A DNA stretch of 64,000 bases from assembly GCA_000619965.1 (NCBI GenBank), contig JHVD01000003.1, positions 62,001-126,000 on the forward strand, written 5' to 3'. Positions 8,398 through 17,710 of this stretch are shown here, in pieces. Below the pieces are notes generated by a model that saw nothing but the letters and a program-made list of their open reading frames with translations, was not told where the DNA came from and did not search any database. Positions within the stretch are counted from its first letter, which is position 1. Every line of letters begins with the position of its first letter. Origin of the DNA: Propionibacteriaceae bacterium P6A17 (GTDB taxonomy: Bacteria > Actinomycetota > Actinomycetes > Propionibacteriales > Propionibacteriaceae). The translations under genes and the position numbers were made by a program.

Positions 8398-11163
8398 ATG
8401 ACCGATCACACACATCCCCACTCGAGCGACGCGAGCGTCGTCGTCGCAACGCTGGACACCGACCCCCAGCGGGGCCTCTCCGCCGACGAGGCCGCCGCAC
8501 GTCTCGCGCTCCACGGCCCCAACGAGCTGCGGCAGAAGCCGCCGGTGCCGCTGTGGCGCAAGGTGTTGCAGCAGTTCCAGGATCCGCTGGTGTACCTGCT
8601 GTTCGTCGCGATGGCCATCTCGCTGGTGGCGTGGGTGGCGGAGGGCGCGCACGGATTCCCCGTCGACGTGGTCGTCATCGCCCTGATCGTGCTCGCCAAC
8701 GCCGCCATCGGCCTCGCCCAGGAGCGCAAGGCGGAGGGCGCCGTCGCGGCACTGTCGCGCATGACCGCGGCCACGTCGACGGTCATCCGCGACGGAGCGC
8801 CGCGCTCACTGCCGTCGCGCGACATCGTCGTGGGCGACATCCTCTCGTTGGCCGAGGGCGACGCCGTCGGCGCCGACGCCCGGATCCTCACCGCCACCGG
8901 CCTGCGCGTGCAGGAGGCGTCGCTGACGGGCGAATCCGAGGCGACGACGAAACGCCCCGACACACTGCCGCAGGACACCCCGCTGGGCGACCGCGCCAAC
9001 ATGGTGCACAAGGGCACGGCGGTCGTGCAGGGCGTGGGGCGCGCCGTCGTCGTCGCCACAGGCATGGACACGCAGATGGGCGCGATCGCGGACATGCTCG
9101 ACGCCACGCGCCGCGACGAATCCCCGCTCACACGCGAGATCGAGAAGGTGTCGAAGATGCTCGGCATCCTCGTCATCGGGATCGCCGTCGTCGTCATGAC
9201 CACGCTGTTTCTCGTCAACGACGTGCGCTCGCTCGGCGACGCCGTCGACATCCTGCTGCTCGGCGTCTCGCTCGCCGTCGCCGCCGTCCCCGAGGGGCTG
9301 CCCGCCATCCTGTCGCTCGTACTCGCGATCGGTGTCCAGGCGATGGCAAGGCGAAACGCCGTCATGAAGGACCTGCACTCCGTCGAGACGCTCGGGTCGG
9401 CGTCGGTGATCGCCTCCGACAAGACCGGCACCCTCACCCGCAACGAGATGACGCTGCGGCAGATCGTCACCGCGTCCGGGGTGGTGGAGCTCACCGGCAC
9501 CGGGTACGAGCCGGAGGGCACCGTCGAAGGCACCCCCAGCCCGCAGGCGCTGCACGAGGCGCGGCTCGTGCTCGCCGGTGGCGCCATCGCCAACAACGCG
9601 GCGCTGGCCGAGCGCGACGGCTGGCTCATCGAGGGCGACCCCACCGAGGGCGCCTTCCTCGTCGCACAGCACAAGCTCGACGGCGCCAAGCCGCTGGCCG
9701 ACGGCTTCGAGCGACGCGCGGAGGTGCCGTTCACGTCGGATCGGAAGATGATGTCCGTCGCCGGCCGCCACGCCGACCACGACGACGACGTGCTGTGGAG
9801 CAAGGGAGCCCCCGACGTGCTGCTCGCGCACTGCACGTCCAGGCTCGTGGGGCGCGACGAGGTGCCGCTCGACGACGACACCCGCGCCGAGCTGCTGGCC
9901 ACCGTCGAAACGCTGTCCGACGAGGGCTATCGCACGCTCGGCGTCGCCTACCGTCGGCTGCCGCGGGACGTGGCCGAGGTGTCGGAGGAGCACGAGGAGG
10001 GGCTGACGTTCGCGGGCGTCGTCGCGATCATCGACCCTCCGCGCGACGAGGCTCGCGCCGCGATCAGGGAGGCGCACCGGGCCGGCATCCGCACCATCAT
10101 GATCACCGGCGACCACCCGCGCACGGCCGCAAGGATCGGCGTCGACCTGGGCATCGTCACCCCCGGCGCGCGAGCCCTGACCGGGCGCGAGCTGGACGCG
10201 CTCGACGACGAGGGATTCCGCGCCGCCGTGCGTGACGTCAACGTGTACGCCCGCGTCGCCCCCGAGCACAAGCTGCGCATCGTCGACGCGCTGCAGGACG
10301 ACGGCCGCATCGTCGCGATGACCGGCGATGGGGTCAATGACGCGCCGGCGTTGAAGTCCGCCGACATCGGTGTGGCGATGGGCATCACCGGCACCGAGGT
10401 CACCAAGGAGGCCGGCGAGATGATCCTCGCCGACGACAACTACGCCACCATCGTCGGCGCCGTCCGCCAGGGCCGCGGCATCTTCGACAACATCAAGAAG
10501 TTCCTGCGCTTCCTGCTGTCGTCCAACATGGGCGAGGTGGTCACCGTCTTCTTCGGGGTCGTCCTCGCGGGCGTGATCGGCCTGGGCGCCTCCGCCGAGA
10601 CCGGGCTCGCCGTGCCGCTGCTGGCCACCCAGATCCTGTGGATCAACCTCATCACCGACTCCGGCCCCGCGCTCGCAATGGGCGTCGATCCCGACGACGG
10701 CGACCTCATGGCCAGGTACCCCCGCGATCCTCGGCAGCCGATCGTCGACCGCCACATGTGGTGGCGCATCATCTTCATCGGCCTCGTCATGGGGGCGCTC
10801 ACGCTCCTGTCGATCGACCTGTTCCTGCCCGGCGGGCTCGCGACGCTCCACGCGGGGACGCTCGACGAGGCGCGCACCGTCGGTTTCACGACGCTGGTGT
10901 TCGCGCAACTCTTCAACGCGCTCAACTCCCGCTCCGACGAGCACTCCGCCTTCCGCGGATTCTTCGCCAACCGCTGGCTGTGGGCGTCGATCCTGCTCGC
11001 GGTGGTGCTGCAGGTGGCCGTCGTGCACGTGCCGTTCCTGCAGAGCGCATTCGACACCGCGCCCATGGGGGCGGTCGACTGGGCGGTCGCCGTCGGGCTG
11101 TCGTCGGTGGTCCTTTGGGCCGAGGAGTTGATGAAGCTCGGAAGGCGGGCGCTGCGACGGTGA
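8398..11163 (+). CDS. P-type cation ATPase, Ca2+-type (SERCA/PMR1-like)
   Basis: 921 residues from ATG 8398, preceded by AGGAGATGAGCCA; the frame is open further upstream but without a start signal. The order is typical: N-terminal cation-ATPase domain, membrane segments, actuator TGES (177-180), phosphorylated Asp D341 in DKTGTLT, nucleotide-binding domain, TGDGVNDAPALKSADIG hinge, and a C-terminal block of four to six membrane segments. Segment M4 carries VPEGLP and M6 carries NLITD, the residues that bind Ca2+ in SERCA pumps, so Ca2+ (possibly Mn2+) export is the best guess. The 238 bases before the start hold no recognisable gene. Confidence 0.85.
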   Translation: MTDHTHPHSSDASVVVATLDTDPQRGLSADEAAARLALHGPNELRQKPPVPLWRKVLQQFQDPLVYLLFVAMAISLVAWVAEGAHGFPVDVVVIALIVLANAAIGLAQERKAEGAVAALSRMTAATSTVIRDGAPRSLPSRDIVVGDILSLAEGDAVGADARILTATGLRVQEASLTGESEATTKRPDTLPQDTPLGDRANMVHKGTAVVQGVGRAVVVATGMDTQMGAIADMLDATRRDESPLTREIEKVSKMLGILVIGIAVVVMTTLFLVNDVRSLGDAVDILLLGVSLAVAAVPEGLPAILSLVLAIGVQAMARRNAVMKDLHSVETLGSASVIASDKTGTLTRNEMTLRQIVTASGVVELTGTGYEPEGTVEGTPSPQALHEARLVLAGGAIANNAALAERDGWLIEGDPTEGAFLVAQHKLDGAKPLADGFERRAEVPFTSDRKMMSVAGRHADHDDDVLWSKGAPDVLLAHCTSRLVGRDEVPLDDDTRAELLATVETLSDEGYRTLGVAYRRLPRDVAEVSEEHEEGLTFAGVVAIIDPPRDEARAAIREAHRAGIRTIMITGDHPRTAARIGVDLGIVTPGARALTGRELDALDDEGFRAAVRDVNVYARVAPEHKLRIVDALQDDGRIVAMTGDGVNDAPALKSADIGVAMGITGTEVTKEAGEMILADDNYATIVGAVRQGRGIFDNIKKFLRFLLSSNMGEVVTVFFGVVLAGVIGLGASAETGLAVPLLATQILWINLITDSGPALAMGVDPDDGDLMARYPRDPRQPIVDRHMWWRIIFIGLVMGALTLLSIDLFLPGGLATLHAGTLDEARTVGFTTLVFAQLFNALNSRSDEHSAFRGFFANRWLWASILLAVVLQVAVVHVPFLQSAFDTAPMGAVDWAVAVGLSSVVLWAEELMKLGRRALRR

Positions 11164-11222
11164 GCCGGTCCGGCGGGGTGGGCCCGTCGGGGCGGTGGCG
11201 CTGGGGCGGGGGGCGGCGCTGC

Positions 11223-11228
11223 TAGCCT
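11223..11228 (+). promoter_or_regulatory. -10 box of a leaderless promoter
   Basis: TAGCCT, then 6 bases, then ATG 11235; no ribosome site intervenes. Confidence 0.6.
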
Positions 11229-11234
11229 CGTCGC

Positions 11235-11771
11235 ATGGAGCCCTTGGACCGATCCGGCGACGAGCGTCACGCGGACCTCCTGCGCGCCCGCCACAGCAAA
11301 GGCTCCGAGGATCGGTTCCTGGCGTTCTGGCTACGGCTGATGACTGAGCAGCGGGCGGGATCGTCGGCTCGACGGGCTGCGCGCGCGGTCGATGAGTTCC
11401 TCTCCGACGACGCGCTGCGGGCCGCCACCGCCTCGGTGGGCTGGGGGGTCGTCGTCGCGGAACTCGCCGACGCCGCCCGGCGCTACTTCGACTCGTGCGT
11501 CAGCGACCCGAGGTATCGCGCGTCGTTCTTCGGGCTGAAGGTACTGAGCGACGCCGAGGTGCGCACGAAGGCCGCCGGGGACGCGTGCGACATGCTGGCC
11601 GTCCTCGTCTCCGCCGGCGCGGTCCGCGCCGGCCACGCCCGCGACCTCGCCTGCGCCCTCCTCGACGGAGCGCTCGCGTCGTTGCCGGGGCTGGAACCCG
11701 AGCTCGCATCCCGGGCGAGGCGCCACGTCGGAGTCCCGGAACTGCTCGCCGACCTGCTCCCGGGGAGGTAG
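11235..11771 (+). CDS. Uncharacterised 178-residue protein
   Basis: A helical, soluble-looking protein with no signal peptide or membrane segment. The early segment SEDRFLAFWLRLM is its most distinctive stretch and faintly recalls DUF6553-type proteins, but I would not assign it on that. The start is fixed by a TAGCCT box 6 bases before the ATG. Strong GC-at-third-position bias supports a real gene. It stands alone between the P-ATPase and the TetR/ABC operon with its own promoter; no function can be given. Confidence 0.65.
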   Translation: MEPLDRSGDERHADLLRARHSKGSEDRFLAFWLRLMTEQRAGSSARRAARAVDEFLSDDALRAATASVGWGVVVAELADAARRYFDSCVSDPRYRASFFGLKVLSDAEVRTKAAGDACDMLAVLVSAGAVRAGHARDLACALLDGALASLPGLEPELASRARRHVGVPELLADLLPGR

Positions 11772-11910
11772 GCCAGAACACCGATCGCCGGCCGGCTCCG
11801 CCGAAGTGCGGTGCTTGCCGGGCGACGGATCCAGCAGGGGTGGCTGCGGTCAAGGCTGGCGGTACCAGCACCGCGACCTGCCCAACCCACCCACCCGGCG
11901 ACGGCCCGAA

Positions 11911-11939
11911 TTGGTTAATGAGTGAGTGCTCACTATCAT
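11911..11939 (+). promoter_or_regulatory. Promoter and TetR-type operator
   Basis: TTGGTT (11911-11916), a 17-base spacer and TATCAT (11934-11939) make one of the best promoters in the window. A perfect 14-bp palindrome AGTGAGTGCTCACT (11921-11934) fills the spacer and touches the -10 box, as expected for an autoregulatory TetR operator. Confidence 0.8.
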
Positions 11940-11947
11940 TGGAGGAC

Positions 11948-12532
11948 GTGACAAGAGCCACCAGAATGACGCGCGACGAGCGTCGCGCCAGCATCGTCGA
12001 GGCGACGATGCCGCTGCTGGACCAGTACGGTCAGCAGCTCACCACCAAACAGATCGCCGAGGCTGCGGGCGTCGCGGAGGGCACCATCTTCCGGGCCTTC
12101 GACTCGCTGCAGGACGTCGTCGACGAGACCGTCCGCACCGCGCTGTCCGCAGAGACCCTCCAACGCTTCCTCGCCACGCAGGACTTCCCCGGCACGTTGG
12201 ACGGCGACACCGTCGCCGCAGTCGAGCTGGCCGGGCGCTACCACGACCAGATCAAGACGTTCTTCCACGTCTCGCACCGGGCGCACGCCTCCGACCACTC
12301 GGGCACCTGCGTCCGGGACGCGCTCGTGGAGCGCCACGGCGAGATCGCCAGCTTCCTCGAGGAGCGGTTCGCGGACCACGCCGACGACCTGGCCTGCGCG
12401 CCTGCGGAATTCGTCCGACACCTGCTCATGGTCGTCGCCGGCCAGCGCGGCCACGGCGCCCTCGGCGTCGCCCCGATGAACTCGACGACGCTCGCTTCGA
12501 TCCTGCTCGACGGCCTGAGGAGGCGTGCATGA
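11948..12532 (+). CDS. TetR-family regulator of the ABC exporter operon
   Basis: 194 residues from GTG 11948 (8 bases after the -10 box); ATG 11966 is a possible alternative. The N-terminal helix-turn-helix is at residues 31-51 (LTTKQIAEAAGVAEGTIFRAF), followed by a helical ligand domain of ~140 residues. The stop overlaps the ATG of the first exporter subunit, so the regulator heads the operon. It most likely represses itself and the two transporter genes through the AGTGAGTGCTCACT palindrome and is relieved by the exported compound (inference from the layout common to TetR-ABC drug exporters). Confidence 0.87.
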   Translation: MTRATRMTRDERRASIVEATMPLLDQYGQQLTTKQIAEAAGVAEGTIFRAFDSLQDVVDETVRTALSAETLQRFLATQDFPGTLDGDTVAAVELAGRYHDQIKTFFHVSHRAHASDHSGTCVRDALVERHGEIASFLEERFADHADDLACAPAEFVRHLLMVVAGQRGHGALGVAPMNSTTLASILLDGLRRRA

Positions 12533-14271
12533 TCAAGCACCTCGGTCGGCTCATCAACCGCTACATCCGCCCCTATTGGGGCTACCTCGTCGTCGTGCTG
12601 ATCCTGCAGACGATCGCGACCATCATGAGCCTCTACCTGCCCACCCTGAACGCCCGCATCATCGACGAGGGCGTCGTCACCGGCGACACCGGCTACATCT
12701 GGCGCGCCGGCGGCATCATGCTCGCGCTCGCCACCGTCCAGGCCGCCGCCCAGATCGGGGCCGTGTGGGCGGGTGCGCACGCGTCGATGGGGTTCGGTCG
12801 CGACGTGCGCGCCGCGGTGTTCGACAAGGCGCTCGGCTTCTCCAGCAAGGAGCTCAGCCACTTCGGGGCGCCGTCGCTCATCACCCGCACCACCAATGAC
12901 GTCCAGCAGGTGCAGATGCTGGTGCACATGACCTGCGTGATGCTCGTCGGCGCACCCATCACGATGGCCGGCGGCGTGTTCATGGCGATGCGGGAGGACG
13001 TCGGCATGACGTGGATCATCCTCGCCGCGGTCACGCTGCTCGGCGCGGGCATCGTCGTGCTCATCACACTGATGGGGCCGCTGTTCAAGCTCATGCAGAC
13101 TCGCGTCGACAACCTCAACCGCGTGCTGCGCGAGCAGATCACCGGCATCCGCGTCGTGCGCGCCTTCGTGCGTGAGGAGCACGAGTCGCGGCGCTTCGCC
13201 GGCGCCAACGGCGACCTGACGGACACGTCGCTGAAGGTTGGTCGGCTGATGGTGTTCATGTTCCCGTTCGTGGGATTCGTGATGAACCTGTCGACCGTCG
13301 CCGTGATGTGGTTCGGCGCGGGCCGCATCGATTCCGGGGACCTCCAGATCGGCCAGCTCACCGCGTTCATCGCCTACCTGATGCAGATCCTCATCTCCGT
13401 GATGATGACGACGATGCTGCTCGTCATGGCGCCGCGCGCCGGCGTGTGCGCCGACCGCATCATGGAGGTGCTGCGCACACCGTCGTCCGTCGCCGCACCC
13501 GACGAGCCAACCCCGGCCCCGCAGGCACGCGGCCTCGTCACCTTCGACGACGTCACCTTCGCCTACCCCGGCGCGGAGGCGCCCGTGCTCGAGCATGTGT
13601 CCTTCACCGCCGAGCCGGGCCGCACGACGGCGATCATCGGCTCCACCGGCGCCGGCAAGACCACCCTGGTCAGCCTCGTGCCGAGACTCTACGACGTGAC
13701 CGGCGGGCGGGTGCTCGTCGACGGCGTCGACGTGCGCGACTACGATCCCGACGCCTTGTGGGCGCGCATCGGCATCGTGCCGCAGAAGCCCTACCTGTTC
13801 TCCGGGTCGGTGGCCGGCAACTTGCGCTACGGCCGCCCGGAGGCCACCGAGGCCGAGATGTGGGACGCGCTGGAGGTGGCCCAGGCCGACGGCTTCGTCA
13901 GGGAACGCGACGGCGGGCTCGACTCCGACATCGCCCAGGGCGGCACCAACGTCTCCGGCGGGCAGCGGCAGCGTCTCGCCATCGCGCGGGCCCTCGTCAA
14001 GCGGCCGGAGGTCTACATCTTCGACGACTCGTTCTCCGCCCTCGACGTCGCCACCGACGCCCGTCTGCGCTCGGCCCTCGGGCCGTGGACGCAGGAGGCG
14101 ACGGTCATCGTCGTGGCCCAACGGGTGTCCACCATCCGGGGCGCGGACCAGATCATCGTCCTCGACGACGGGCACGTCGTCGGGCGAGGCACCCACGACG
14201 AGCTCCTCCGGTCGAACGAGACATACCGGGAGATCGTCGAGTCCCAGCTGAGCGCGGAGGAGGCCGCATGA
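12529..14271 (+). CDS. ABC exporter subunit 1, degenerate-site half
   Basis: 580 residues: an N-terminal six-helix transmembrane domain (to ~residue 310) and an ABC ATPase domain with Walker A lysine K377. Walker B ends in IFDD (D499-D500), with Asp where the catalytic Glu should be, while its signature VSGGQ is intact. This is the pattern of the inactive-site half of heterodimeric exporters such as TM287/288 or LmrCD. It should pair with the next gene product in the cytoplasmic membrane to expel a drug or lipid. It overlaps both neighbours by 4 bases. Confidence 0.88.
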   Translation: MIKHLGRLINRYIRPYWGYLVVVLILQTIATIMSLYLPTLNARIIDEGVVTGDTGYIWRAGGIMLALATVQAAAQIGAVWAGAHASMGFGRDVRAAVFDKALGFSSKELSHFGAPSLITRTTNDVQQVQMLVHMTCVMLVGAPITMAGGVFMAMREDVGMTWIILAAVTLLGAGIVVLITLMGPLFKLMQTRVDNLNRVLREQITGIRVVRAFVREEHESRRFAGANGDLTDTSLKVGRLMVFMFPFVGFVMNLSTVAVMWFGAGRIDSGDLQIGQLTAFIAYLMQILISVMMTTMLLVMAPRAGVCADRIMEVLRTPSSVAAPDEPTPAPQARGLVTFDDVTFAYPGAEAPVLEHVSFTAEPGRTTAIIGSTGAGKTTLVSLVPRLYDVTGGRVLVDGVDVRDYDPDALWARIGIVPQKPYLFSGSVAGNLRYGRPEATEAEMWDALEVAQADGFVRERDGGLDSDIAQGGTNVSGGQRQRLAIARALVKRPEVYIFDDSFSALDVATDARLRSALGPWTQEATVIVVAQRVSTIRGADQIIVLDDGHVVGRGTHDELLRSNETYREIVESQLSAEEAA

Positions 14272-16232
14272 GCGAGAAGGTCGTGGCCAATGAGCGCCCC
14301 AAGCATGGACCACAGCGCATGGGCGGCGGCCCCCACGGGGGCCCCCACGGGGGCGGCACCGGCGAGAAGGCCGCCAACTTCAAGGTGAGCGGCAAGCGCC
14401 TCGTCGGCGAGCTGCGCCCCGAACGCGCGATGGTCATCCTCGCCATCGTGCTCAGCGCGATCGGCGTCGCCCTCAACGTCGTCGGGCCAAAGGTGTTGGG
14501 CTTCGCCACCGACAAGCTGCTCGCCGGCGCGATCGGCGGGCAGATGCCCGCGGGCGCGACGAAGGAACAGGTCGTCCAGGCGGCCGAGCAGGAGAACTCG
14601 AGGCTGGCCGAGATGCTGCGCAACCTCGACTTCACCCCGGGTGAGGGCATCGACTTCGCCGGCATCGGGCAGATCCTGCTGATCGTGCTCGCGCTGTACG
14701 TGCTGTCGTTCGCGTTCCAGCTCATCCAGGGCTGGGTGCTCAACGGCGCCATCCAGCGCACCGTGTACCGGATGCGCGAGGAGGTGTCGGCGAAGATCGA
14801 CCGCCTGCCCCTGCGCTACTTCGACAAGCAGCCGCGCGGCGAGCTGCTGAGCCGCGTCACCAACGACATCGACAACGTCGCCCAGACCTTCCAGCAGACG
14901 CTGATGCAGCTCCTCAACTCGCTGCTGACGCTGGTGGGCGTGCTCGCGATGATGTTCTGGATCTCCCCCACGCTCGCGATCGTCGCGCTGCTGAGCGTGC
15001 CCGTCGGGATGGTGGTCGTGAGCGTGATCGGCAAGCGCAGCCAGAAGCTGTTCAAGGAGAACTGGAAGGCCACCGGCGAACTCAACGCCCACATCGAGGA
15101 GGCCTACACCGGCCAGTCGCTGGTGAAGGTGTTCGGGCGGACGAAGGAAGTCGAGGAGGAGTTCGCAAAGCGCAACGAACGCCTGTTCAAGGCGGCCTTC
15201 GGCTCCCAGTTCATCTCCGGCCTCATCATGCCGATCATGTTCCTCGTCGGGAACCTCAACTACGTCATCATCGCCGTCCTCGGCGGCCTCAAGGTGGCGA
15301 GCGGCACGATGAACATCGGCGACGTCCAGGCGTTCATCCAGTACTCGCGGCAGTTCACGCAGCCCTTGACCCAGGTGTCGTCGATGGCGAACCTGCTGCA
15401 GTCCGGCGTCGCCTCCGCGGAGCGCGTCTTCGAGCTGCTCGACGCGGACGAGATGTCCGCGGAGCCGGATGGTGACCTGCCGGCCGAGGTGCGTGGGCAC
15501 GTCGAATTCCGCGACGTCACGTTCTCGTACTCGCCGGAGCAGGAGCTGATCCGTGGGCTGTCGCTCGACGTGCGCCCCGGCCAGACGGTGGCGATCGTCG
15601 GCCCGACGGGTGCCGGCAAGACGACGCTGGTGAACCTCCTCATGCGCTTCTACGACCTCGACGGCGGGCAGATCCTGCTCGACGAGGTGGACGTGGCCTC
15701 CGTGCCGCGCGGCGAGCTGCGCGAGCAGATCGGCATGGTGCTGCAGGATGCGTGGCTGTTCGGCGGCACGATCCGCGACAACATCGCCTACGGCAGGCCG
15801 GGAGCGTCCGAGGACGAGATCGTCGCCGCGGCTCGGGCCACGTTCGTCGATCGCTTCGTGCACTCGCTGCCCGACGGCTACGACACCGTGATCGACGAGG
15901 AGGGCAACAACGTCTCCGCTGGCGAGAAGCAGCTCATCACGATCGCGCGGGCCTTCCTGTCCGATCCTTCGCTGCTGATCCTCGACGAGGCGACGAGCTC
16001 CGTCGACACCCGCACGGAGCTGCTGCTCCAGCAGGCGATGGCGCAGCTGCGGACCGGGCGCACGTCGTTCGTGATCGCGCACCGGCTGTCGACGATCCGC
16101 GACGCGGACGTGATCCTCGTCATGGAGGAGGGGCGGATCGTCGAGCAGGGCTCGCACGCGGAGCTCCTCGAGCGACGCGGGCACTACTACGAGCTCTACC
16201 AGTCGCAGTTCCAGGCCGCGATCGAGGCGTAG
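14268..16232 (+). CDS. ABC exporter subunit 2, catalytic half
   Basis: 654 residues. A cytoplasmic N-terminus rich in Gly/His/Pro (GGGPHGGPHGGG) precedes the membrane domain, which has a ~60-residue extra segment after the first helix. Walker A lysine is K451 and Walker B is ILDEA with catalytic E574, but the signature is degenerate (NVSAGEKQ). This complements subunit 1: the working ATP site combines this Walker B with subunit 1's SGGQ. The substrate is unknown; multidrug or lipid export is typical. Confidence 0.88.
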   Translation: MSEKVVANERPKHGPQRMGGGPHGGPHGGGTGEKAANFKVSGKRLVGELRPERAMVILAIVLSAIGVALNVVGPKVLGFATDKLLAGAIGGQMPAGATKEQVVQAAEQENSRLAEMLRNLDFTPGEGIDFAGIGQILLIVLALYVLSFAFQLIQGWVLNGAIQRTVYRMREEVSAKIDRLPLRYFDKQPRGELLSRVTNDIDNVAQTFQQTLMQLLNSLLTLVGVLAMMFWISPTLAIVALLSVPVGMVVVSVIGKRSQKLFKENWKATGELNAHIEEAYTGQSLVKVFGRTKEVEEEFAKRNERLFKAAFGSQFISGLIMPIMFLVGNLNYVIIAVLGGLKVASGTMNIGDVQAFIQYSRQFTQPLTQVSSMANLLQSGVASAERVFELLDADEMSAEPDGDLPAEVRGHVEFRDVTFSYSPEQELIRGLSLDVRPGQTVAIVGPTGAGKTTLVNLLMRFYDLDGGQILLDEVDVASVPRGELREQIGMVLQDAWLFGGTIRDNIAYGRPGASEDEIVAAARATFVDRFVHSLPDGYDTVIDEEGNNVSAGEKQLITIARAFLSDPSLLILDEATSSVDTRTELLLQQAMAQLRTGRTSFVIAHRLSTIRDADVILVMEEGRIVEQGSHAELLERRGHYYELYQSQFQAAIEA

Positions 16233-16242
16233 CTCCGGGGCA

Positions 16243-16265
16243 CCCGACGATGGCCGGTCGTCGGG
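16243..16265 (+). terminator. Possible hairpin terminator after the ABC operon
   Basis: A perfect 8-bp stem CCCGACGA/TCGTCGGG with a 7-base loop, 10 bases past the stop. No T-run follows, so termination strength is uncertain. Confidence 0.4.
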
Positions 16266-16365
16266 CCGGGGCCGATCCACGGGCCGGGGCCGGTCGTCGG
16301 GGGCGGGCAGCAGCCGACGAGGTCCTTCGGCCTACACTGGCCCCGGCCTGCAGGAAGGGGACCAC

Positions 16366-17682
16366 ATGAGCCGCGGAGCATCCGTGCGCAGCCTGCTCGC
16401 GGGCGCGTTCACCGTCGGGGCGATGGGCTTCGGCGGCGGGGCTGCACTCATCCCGATCATGGAGCGCGAGTTCGTGCAGCGCCACAAACTCGCGGATGAC
16501 AAGGCCTTCACCGCCCACACGATCATCGCCAACGTCACCCCCGGCGCCCAGCCCGTGAAGATGTCGGCGATGGTGGGCACGCACACACGACCCATCTGGG
16601 CCCCCGCGTTGGCGGCGCTGGTCGTCGCTCTGCCGGGAACGGTCGCCACCGTCGTGCTCCTGGCGGCGTTCGCAGCACTGGGCGAATCGGCGATCCGGCT
16701 GGTGGAGTTCGCGGCCGTCGGCATCTCAGCCTTCATCGCGGTCCTGCTCGTCCACTACATCCAGAAGGTGCTGCGCAGCTACGCGACGGTGCCGTCGGTG
16801 CTCATCATGCTCGCCACCTTCGCGGTCGTCGGCGGCAATCAGGCCGTCGAGGCACTCGGCCGGCTGCTCGGCACCGGCTGGGAGACGTTGTTTCCCCAGC
16901 TCGGGGCCCTCCACGTGATCCTGCTCGCGCTGCTGGCGGTGGCCGTCATCGCGTTCGTGCGTCGGGGCCGGACCGCGACGGCGCCAGCGCCCGTCGTCGT
17001 CGCCGGCGCCTCGTCGACGCGGCACACCCTGCGCGGTGCGCTCGTCCTGGCGGCGCTCGCGGTGGCCGCGCTGGGGGCGTCGTTCCTCGTCGGGGCGGGG
17101 CACATCGTCGCGCTGATCGGGGCCTCGACACTGTCGTCGTTCGGCGGCGGCGCGGCCTACATCGGCGTCGCGGACGGCTTCTTCGTCGCGAGTGGGCTGG
17201 TGCCGCAGGCGGAGTTCTACGGCCAGATGGTGCCGGTCGCCAACGCGATGCCCGGCCCCGTCCTCATCAAGCTCGCCACCGCGATCGGCTACGGTCACGG
17301 CGCAGCCCAGGGCGGCGTCGCGCTCGGCGCGCTCGTCGCGATGCTGGCGTTCCTCGTCGCGGTCTGCTCGTGCAGCGCGCTCGCGCTCGTGTTTCTCGCG
17401 GTCTACGAGCGGGTGAGGGAGTCGGCATTCGTGCAGGCCCTCGGCGGCGTCGTGCTCCCCGTGATCTGTGGGCTGCTGCTGTCGACCATCGCGTCGATGC
17501 TCAACGCCAGCATCACCATCGGCACCGACGCCGGCACATCCGGCCTCGCAGTCGGCTGGGGATCGATTGTCGGGGCGCTCATCCTGTGGGCCGTCCAACG
17601 GCGGTGGACGCCGAACGACGTCGTCCTCATCCTCGCCGCCGGCGCCGCCTCGCTCACGATCCTCCTGCTCGCCACTGTTTGA
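16366..17682 (+). CDS. ChrA-family (CHR) transporter, two-domain type
   Basis: 438 residues, almost entirely membrane segments, with the internal duplication of long-chain CHR proteins. Each half has a glycine-rich FGGGAA motif (GFGGGAALIPIME near residue 24; SFGGGAAYIGVAD near 250) and a Pro-Gly motif (NVTPGAQPVK; NAMPGPVLIK). Members export chromate, but many homologues are uncharacterised anion transporters, so the substrate is open. GGAAGGGG precedes the ATG, and a TACACT box at 16333 could be its -10. Confidence 0.85.
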   Translation: MSRGASVRSLLAGAFTVGAMGFGGGAALIPIMEREFVQRHKLADDKAFTAHTIIANVTPGAQPVKMSAMVGTHTRPIWAPALAALVVALPGTVATVVLLAAFAALGESAIRLVEFAAVGISAFIAVLLVHYIQKVLRSYATVPSVLIMLATFAVVGGNQAVEALGRLLGTGWETLFPQLGALHVILLALLAVAVIAFVRRGRTATAPAPVVVAGASSTRHTLRGALVLAALAVAALGASFLVGAGHIVALIGASTLSSFGGGAAYIGVADGFFVASGLVPQAEFYGQMVPVANAMPGPVLIKLATAIGYGHGAAQGGVALGALVAMLAFLVAVCSCSALALVFLAVYERVRESAFVQALGGVVLPVICGLLLSTIASMLNASITIGTDAGTSGLAVGWGSIVGALILWAVQRRWTPNDVVLILAAGAASLTILLLATV

Positions 17683-17697
17683 GGCGAGGGCCCGCGC

Positions 17698-17703
17698 TAC
17701 TGT
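17698..17703 (+). promoter_or_regulatory. -10 box of a leaderless promoter
   Basis: TACTGT, 7 bases, then ATG 17711. Confidence 0.55.
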
Positions 17704-17710
17704 GCTCATC

